The notes under the pieces are model-generated. The model saw nothing but the letters and a program-made list of their open reading frames with translations. It searched no databases and was not told the DNA's origin. The position numbers and the translations under genes were made by a program. A stretch of 64,000 nt of DNA from Catonia carolina (lineage: Eukaryota; Arthropoda; Insecta; Hemiptera; Achilidae), in the NCBI GenBank assembly GCA_035578175.1, contig JAQMRL010000005.1, positions 52,991,722 through 53,055,721 of the forward strand, in the 5' to 3' direction. Below, one piece after another: positions 62,901-64,000 of the stretch. Every line of letters begins with the position of its first letter. Position 1 is the stretch's first letter.

Positions 62901-63204
62901 TTTACGAGTTAAAGTCGGAATTTTAATTACAGGAATTCAAGATGGAGTAGAACATGTTATGAGTGTAATACAAAGAAATCATAGGTTTAGTGAAGAAGAT
63001 AAAGTTCTAAATTTAGATGATATATTATCTTTTGATGAACTCAATGAAATATATATGTGTACCAATACAAATTCAGCTGAACCGTCTCCGTTTTTGGTCG
63101 GCCCGAATCGAGATGTACTTAAGATACATATTGTGATTGCACCATTGTGTGAGTTTTCTAGTACTGACCCGCCTGATAAAACTTTAATAATGCCATCAAA
63201 ATAG
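40824..63204 (+). CDS. BTBD17: BTB/BACK-domain protein, BTBD17-like (8 coding exons)
   Basis: Exons: 40824-40940, 49512-49652, 51639-51818, 54033-54152, 55737-55873, 59559-59782, 60740-60942, 62758-63204. The joined length is 1569 nt, encoding 522 residues. Residues ~45-146 form a BTB/POZ domain (NDICLVVGGVEYPAHRLIL, then FGEFLRYFYTGQI). Residues ~147-285 form a BACK domain (FVKWNLEIVA, LLQQNDLVIHNEMAVYN). Residues ~305-522 form the conserved C-terminal domain of the BTBD17 family, ending LKIHIVIAPLCEF. BTB domains dimerise and often bind cullin 3, but BTBD17's own role is poorly known. Vertebrate BTBD17 begins with a signal peptide; this modelled N-terminus has none, so an upstream start remains possible. 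All introns are GT-AG, with phases 0,0,0,0,2,1,0. Confidence 0.93.
41337..42045 (+). mobile_element. family C repeat, internally deleted, in intron 1
   Basis: Both ends are present: ACTTTCTCTTGCC near 41362 and GGCAAGAGAAAGT at 42033-42045, a perfect 13-bp inverted repeat. The middle ~240 bp, including one of the two internal units, is deleted at about 41505. A pure CA run lies at 41877-41910. Confidence 0.82.
42046..43099. other. intron 1 sequence, no recognised feature
   Basis: 42215-42560 (for example TTCAGCCCCCTCTTGCCTTA and CCAGCGGCATTCTTCG) has less biased composition, looking like a very old transposon in reverse, but no family could be named. Confidence 0.35.
43100..43680 (+). other. 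GC-rich block with histone-type 3' stem-loop
   Basis: This ~580-bp block is far richer in GC than its surroundings. Near its right end is a perfect histone-mRNA 3' stem-loop (43626-43641). Open frames cross it on both strands (43113-43391 +, the lower part of 43345-43908 -), but neither resembles a known protein. No histone sequence was recovered in any frame, though a few short DNA stretches faintly resemble the end of a histone gene (ACACGCCGTGTC). It may be a decayed histone gene or a repeat derived from one. Confidence 0.4.
43626..43641 (+). promoter_or_regulatory. histone mRNA 3' stem-loop (SLBP site) sequence
   Basis: GGCCCTTTTCAGGGCC has a six-base-pair stem GGCCCT/AGGGCC and the loop TTTC, followed by ACC. 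It fits the metazoan histone stem-loop consensus GGYYCTTTTCAGRRCC exactly. A purine-rich AAAAAGTAAAGG follows, in the position of a histone downstream element. In replication-dependent histone mRNAs this is bound by SLBP and directs 3' end formation. Confidence 0.55.
43690..43908 (-). pseudogene. Merlin-family transposase N-terminal fragment
   Basis: From ATG 43908 the minus strand encodes a zinc-ribbon-like stretch (CWRCNIRLCNKKIGVRT) followed by TWFVCSKLPLVSIVYLL. That is the conserved N-terminal region of Merlin/IS1016-type (ISXO2-like) DDE transposases. After ~70 codons similarity ends and the frame reads on into the adjacent GC-rich block. The catalytic DDE region is missing. It sits in intron 1, antisense to the host gene. 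Confidence 0.68.
44140..44207 (-). repeat. family C repeat, left-end fragment
   Basis: Reverse-strand match to the family C left end: TGGTGTGAAATGC, ATTTCTCTTGCCAATG, then AATAACAATA. About 65 bp. Confidence 0.65.
44208..45092. other. intron 1 sequence, no recognised feature
   Basis: AT-rich intronic sequence with no supported element. Confidence 0.4.
45093..45483 (+). repeat. family B repeat, full-length, in intron 1
   Basis: It runs from CCCATAACGGGCAGTTGGAG to TTATGGCTGTTGACCTAAAC. It is followed directly by a second copy in the same orientation. Confidence 0.82.
45491..45836 (+). repeat. family B repeat, 5'-truncated, tandem to the previous copy
   Basis: It lacks the first ~45 bp and begins TAGTTCCAGGGGTACATAAA, ending TTTTGGCTGATGACCTAAAC. 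It lies about 10 bp after the preceding copy, giving a head-to-tail dimer. Confidence 0.8.
45905..46312 (+). mobile_element. family C repeat, right half
   Basis: This copy starts at the AAGACTTTCAGGAGACATGG block and keeps only the right ~400 bp, ending GGGCAAGAGAAAGT. The CA run is nearly absent here (ACACAC only), so the microsatellite length varies by copy. Confidence 0.78.
46313..47143. other. intron 1 sequence, no recognised feature
   Basis: AT-rich intronic sequence with no supported element. Confidence 0.4.
47144..47674 (-). mobile_element. Helitron-like non-autonomous element
   Basis: Read on the minus strand it starts TCTATACTAATATTATAAAG and ends CCGTGTGGGGCATGCTAG. It is flanked by A on the left and T on the right, which fits Helitron ends (TC...CTRR inserted between A and T). 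The GCGAAGCCGTGTGGGG stretch before the end could supply the 3' hairpin. The interior has CA-rich tracts and two related CCCCCGCGTA(T/C)GTCTCT segments. A diverged second copy is at 59986. Confidence 0.5.
47690..48300 (-). pseudogene. mariner-type transposase pseudogene
   Basis: Minus-strand frames include a MAIRNKAMNIEQVFEWYKN-like N-terminal stretch near 48240. The catalytic region lies near 47880-48000, with HHENVPCH where the family has HDNAPCH, and FSPDFGLCHFFLFP where it has YSPDL.PCDFFLFP. Both remaining catalytic aspartates are therefore substituted. A degraded C-terminal tail extends to about 47690. Antisense in intron 1. Confidence 0.65.
48301..49084. other. intron 1 sequence, no recognised feature
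   Basis: This may include the 5' end of the mariner pseudogene up to ~48430. No terminal inverted repeat was identified. Confidence 0.35.
49085..49245 (-). repeat. tRNA-derived SINE, second family
   Basis: The minus strand has a B-box-like GGTTCGGTTCC (49197-49207) in a GGTCCCGGTTCGGTTCCC context. A tail resembling the repeat at 21345 follows, with GGTAGTTGCTGATAACC and CTGTCGATGCGAC in the same order as GTCGCTAATAACCGTTGCAG there. Confidence 0.5.
49512..49652 (+). CDS. BTBD17: BTBD17-like exon, BTB domain start
   Basis: 47 codons in phase 0, flanked by TTTCAG and GTAATC. They encode residues 40-86, including LYAERLMNDICLVVGG and AHRLILCASSEVFQ, the first strands and helices of the BTB fold with the conserved D and H. 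Confidence 0.95.
50345..50720 (-). pseudogene. decayed LINE C-terminal fragment in intron 2
   Basis: On the minus strand ECGVLPLRHLFLYKVQFF, followed after a frameshift by QFVNVLPPHIYSIMSLHLLK, resembles the C-terminal region of some LINE reverse transcriptases (a LPLR.LF.YK pattern). Stops interrupt it and the clade is unknown. The AT-rich 3' region may extend to ~49770. Confidence 0.35.
50920..51430 (+). repeat. possible solo LTR (family E) in intron 2
   Basis: TGTAATCCTTGGTTCGCATGG and GGGATCTGGG open the repeat. GGCCCAACAACC, ACATTCACAATTCAAGTA and ACTACAAAGGCGTTACTG occur 260 bp later, and it ends near CACGTAACA. Start TG and end CA fit an LTR, and related pieces are at 18347, 20655 and 2445. 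No internal retrovirus-like coding sequence is present anywhere in the window. Confidence 0.38.
51639..51818 (+). CDS. BTBD17: BTBD17-like exon, BTB domain end
   Basis: 60 codons in phase 0, with acceptor GGAACAG and donor GTAAGG. They encode residues 87-146 with PGCAAIFGEFLRYFYTGQI and LALADKYNVK, the C-terminal half of the BTB fold. Confidence 0.95.
51855..52242 (-). repeat. family B repeat, full-length, in intron 3
   Basis: Reverse orientation, from GTTGTTGTGCAGGTCATCAG to CACCAACCTATTACGGGC. It lies only ~35 bp after the donor of exon 3. Confidence 0.8.
52243..53370. other. intron 3 sequence, no recognised feature
   Basis: AT-rich intronic sequence. The minus-strand frame 53099-53287 has no recognised domain. 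Confidence 0.4.
53371..53890. other. GC-richer block of unknown origin in intron 3
   Basis: This ~500-bp block has markedly higher GC than its surroundings, with open frames on both strands (53453-53878 +, 53247-53732 -). Neither translation resembles a known domain. TTGTTGCTTTT-like and GGAGCGGGAG motifs do not match other repeats in the window. It lies 150 bp upstream of the acceptor of exon 4. It may be part of a retroelement or a processed fragment. Confidence 0.35.
54033..54152 (+). CDS. BTBD17: BTBD17-like exon, BACK domain start
   Basis: 40 codons in phase 0, with acceptor TATTTCAG and donor GTAAGT. They encode residues 147-186 (LCIDYMCNHIAHA, LVSWFQYTLSLG), helical sequence linking BTB to BACK. 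Confidence 0.94.
54370..55215 (-). pseudogene. Jockey-like LINE 3' fragment in intron 4
   Basis: The minus-strand frame 54928-55185 reads DHVKYLGLHLDRRLTWRHH and LIYNTIFKPVWKYGAQL, the conserved end of Jockey-type reverse transcriptases. After one stop, in a shifted frame, GTSSRSNLEIIQCFQNKVLR and SNAGWFIRNSEIHDHL continue the family pattern, then HPNHLALNLLD-like sequence follows. The 3' untranslated part extends to about 54370. It is truncated at the 5' end, as is usual for LINE copies. Confidence 0.75.
55250..55650 (-). repeat. family B repeat, full-length, in intron 4
   Basis: Reverse orientation, from GTTGCTGTTGTTTAGGTCAT to CACCTGCCTGTTGTGGGC. It ends ~90 bp before the acceptor of exon 5. 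Confidence 0.82.
55737..55873 (+). CDS. BTBD17: BTBD17-like exon, BACK domain middle
   Basis: 137 nt with acceptor TTTCCAG and donor GTAAGT, ending in phase 2. It encodes residues 187-231 plus two bases of the codon for N232: NFVKWNLEIVAKTSDF, EILAKLLQQNDLVIHNE. Confidence 0.94.
56095..56944 (+). mobile_element. family C repeat, diverged full-length, in intron 5
   Basis: The left end CATGACTTTGTCTTGTCAG and right end TAGGAAAATAAAGT are both decayed forms of the family termini, but the internal order is complete. This is the most diverged copy. It is followed ~50 bp later by a cleaner copy. Confidence 0.75.
56994..57914 (+). mobile_element. family C repeat, left part, split by a mariner insertion
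   Basis: This copy begins AAATCTGGTGTGAAACACAC with ACTTTCTTGTGCC and contains both internal units and the CA run. It breaks off at 57914 in the middle of the ...AACAATACTTTCC... block. The missing last ~40 bp is found at 59236-59275, on the far side of the mariner element. Confidence 0.85.
57915..59235 (+). mobile_element. Tc1/mariner-group transposon inserted in a family C repeat
   Basis: The inverted termini are CAGAGTGATTATAAATGAA (57915-57933) and TTCATTTATAAACACCCTG (59217-59235), with two mismatches. The right flank is TA and the left is TT in place of the expected TA. The family C sequence joins correctly across the insertion. At 1321 bp it is near full length. It carries one transposase pseudogene. 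Confidence 0.9.
58090..59100 (+). pseudogene. Tc1/mariner-group transposase, disabled
   Basis: The N-terminal helix-turn-helix region reads VEKAYCVLELVKTNSV, RYGKPPPTRQSIYD and SGCLCKRKSTRRPSV. The catalytic domain (best in 58479-58811) has FSDECNFHFCGKVNRRN, VNVFYVLSREKVYGPFFF, VTGVIYLDMLEWLMPQL and FIFVQDGAPPH, then a stop (58809-58811), then RSPDLTPCDFF. The three acidic positions are the aspartates in SDE, QDG and PCDFF, with 46 residues between the second and third (41 if SPDL is counted). Further stops and frameshifts disable it. Confidence 0.82.
59236..59275 (+). repeat. family C repeat, right end beyond the mariner insertion
   Basis: TACTTTCCTTCCTATATATT, followed by CATATAAGCAAGAGTAAGT, is the expected last 40 bp of family C and completes the copy begun at 56994. 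Confidence 0.85.
59559..59782 (+). CDS. BTBD17: BTBD17-like exon, BACK domain end
   Basis: 224 nt with acceptor TTTTGCAG and donor GTTAGT. It begins in phase 2 (completing N232) and ends in phase 1. It encodes CVVRWLELQ, an acidic insert, then VRFPMMTPRQLAELLLSP, the BACK motif in which a basic residue and proline precede the next helix. Confidence 0.94.
59890..59965 (+). repeat. tRNA-like SINE fragment in intron 6
   Basis: TAGTCAGCGCAATTGACTTC resembles a tRNA D-arm/A-box region and AAGTTGAATTCCCAG a decayed B box (GGTTCGAATCC). This suggests the tRNA-related head of a further SINE family. It is only ~75 bp and directly precedes a Helitron-like element. Confidence 0.4.
59986..60610 (-). mobile_element. 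Helitron-like element, diverged, in intron 6
   Basis: On the minus strand it starts TCTACAGTTACATATAAAG and ends GTGGGGTATTGCTAG before T. This is the same end structure as the element at 47144, with an AAACAAACAAACAA tract near the 5' end as in many Helitrons. No Rep/helicase coding is present. Confidence 0.42.
60740..60942 (+). CDS. BTBD17: BTBD17-like exon, C-terminal domain start
   Basis: 203 nt with acceptor CTTGCAG and donor GTATGT. It completes G307 and runs to residue 374 (RLLFTPRLYTADKWSS, TLVFTSHSG). This is family-specific sequence outside BTB-BACK. Confidence 0.94.
61442..61777 (-). pseudogene. mariner transposase C-terminal part (SETMAR-like)
   Basis: This 111-codon minus-strand frame contains HQDNAPAHSA, PPYSPDLPPCEFYLFSKV and LTEDDFQHCFQQWKICMERC. 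The D in QDN and the acidic residue in PCEFYLF are separated by 34 residues, the mariner spacing, here with glutamate. The upstream part (61780-62046) continues in broken frames. The first catalytic aspartate region is not preserved. Confidence 0.82.
62050..62235 (+). pseudogene. mariner transposase 3' fragment, inverted duplicate
   Basis: The plus-strand translation VKSALKGTRFEPVEAVKEKA, LKELTEDDFQHCFQQWKIC and DRCRDREGA repeats the C-terminus of the frame at 61442 in opposite orientation, with a missing codon after KA and a TAG near 62214. Confidence 0.78.
62758..63204 (+). CDS. BTBD17: BTBD17-like terminal exon
   Basis: 148 codons plus TAG, acceptor ATTTTCAG. It encodes residues 375-522, starting VVDVYPKGVWFRKYFLIVW and including VGILITGIQDGVEH and VLKIHIVIAPLCEF, the conserved end of the family. 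It is the largest coding exon. Confidence 0.95.
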   Translation, partial: VVDVYPKGVWFRKYFLIVWHGTVEVPESVLRTVRLSITCKDPPSESEDLRVKVGILITGIQDGVEHVMSVIQRNHRFSEEDKVLNLDDILSFDELNEIYMCTNTNSAEPSPFLVGPNRDVLKIHIVIAPLCEFSSTDPPDKTLIMPSK

Positions 63205-63256
63205 ATTCTATTAATAATAAAAATATAATAATTATTAATTATTTTTGTACAATAAT

Positions 63257-63269
63257 AATAAACAATAAA
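63257..63269 (+). terminator. polyadenylation signals of the BTBD17-like gene
   Basis: Two overlapping-range AATAAA hexamers (63257-63262 and 63264-63269) lie 50-65 nt after the stop codon, the expected place for a short insect 3' UTR. Confidence 0.6.
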
Positions 63270-64000
63270 TATTTATTACAGTATTAAAAGTCACTTCAAG
63301 AATTTATAATTCAACAATACATTAAATGTACTGGAGTCCTGTTGATCTACTTTTACAATTCCAATAATAATAATAATTATTATATAGAAATTTAAATTAG
63401 TTTTAGTAAATTTTTTCTTAACAGTAAAATAATTTACATTAAGGATGTTATCTTATCCCCAAAGTTACAAGAAAAAAAAATAAAAACTTGTTGGTTTTTG
63501 TTTTTTGCAACTTTGTACTGCTATTGTTGCTAGTTTTCTCGTCCCAAATACCATGCATTTTGTCAAAAAAAGATTGCTTTTTGGGTATCCTCATTTCCTT
63601 GTCTGCCTTGAGATTTAGTTCATATTTTGCTGGGCCACTTGTCTTCATACATTCAACATAGTTTTCCATACCCCATCAATTTTTTTTTATTTCATCTAAT
63701 ACACTGTCAAGCTGTCCTACTTGTTCCAAGTTGCTTTATTTCTCATTATGGTCAAACCTTGAGATCTGACAACTTCTCCAGTAGTCTATTTGTACTGTTA
63801 TGATCCCCAATCAGAGAGTAAATGAATAACATTCAAATATACAAAAGAAATTGTAATTGGCCTGCAAAAATTATGGAGCTAAAAAAATTTGCATTTTAAA
63901 AATCAAAAATATATTTTTAATACTCCCTGGACTTTATAGTTTTCTGGTAGATAGATACAATTCCTTTTTTCATTGTTACAAAGATCAATTTTCATCTAAA
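63270..64000. other. downstream flank, no recognised feature
   Basis: AT-rich sequence. The minus-strand frame 63448-63669 (ENYVECMKTSGPAKYELN, then KMHGIWDEKT) faintly recalls the linker before LINE reverse transcriptase domains, but this is too weak to call. Confidence 0.35.

Noticed and set aside
63448..63669. Minus-strand frame that might be a downstream gene or LINE linker
   Set aside because: It has only a faint resemblance to LINE linker sequence, with no catalytic motif and a biased composition.

Overview
This is a window of animal nuclear DNA, very probably from an insect and most likely a hemipteran. It is strongly AT-rich. It has long introns with GT/AG boundaries and no operons or prokaryotic signals, and it is crowded with decayed transposable elements. 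The organism call is an inference from tRNA-derived SINEs, APE-type LINEs, many Tc1/mariner and hAT remnants, and an insect-style DREF motif. No species-specific marker was recognised.

The one convincing host gene lies on the + strand in the right third. Eight coding exons (40824-63204) give a 522-residue BTB-BACK protein of the BTBD17 family. All splice sites are canonical and all phases agree; two AATAAA signals follow the stop. A candidate upstream exon with a perfect GTAAGT donor at 39898, preceded by a TATCGATA (DRE-like) motif, may be the 5' end. The introns, especially the 8.6-kb first one, are full of repeats.

Left to right: SINEs (1.4-2.3 kb); sequence without genes; two head-to-tail defective LINEs of one family (7.9-12.3 kb); the first full-length copy of a ~0.95-kb repeat, here called family C (13.3-14.3 kb); a cluster of C fragments, a THAP-domain pseudogene and a HARBI1-like pseudogene (17.3-20.1 kb); a 1.1-kb hAT element with a perfect 8-bp target duplication (22.6-23.7 kb); an unclassified terminal-inverted-repeat element (25.0-25.7 kb); decayed LINE 3' ends (26.5-27.9 and 32.4 kb); a possible minus-strand first exon (29.3-29.5 kb); a Tc1/mariner-like element (33.1-34.0 kb); a pogo-like fragment (34.4-34.7 kb); a TA-flanked inverted-repeat element (35.6-36.3 kb); and hAT remnants (37.1-37.9 kb).

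From 39.8 kb on is the BTBD17-like gene. Its introns hold a Merlin transposase fragment beside a GC-rich block carrying a perfect histone-mRNA-type 3' stem-loop, three mariner-type remnants, two Helitron-like elements, a Jockey-like LINE fragment and more copies of families B and C. Family labels A (tRNA SINE), B (~390-bp repeat with an AAC tail), C (~950-bp repeat with short inverted ends) and E (LTR-like) are my own working names.

No coherent undescribed multi-gene system is visible. The more unusual items are families B and C, the nested and inverted transposon structures, the histone stem-loop block and the possible two-ORF THAP/Harbinger element.
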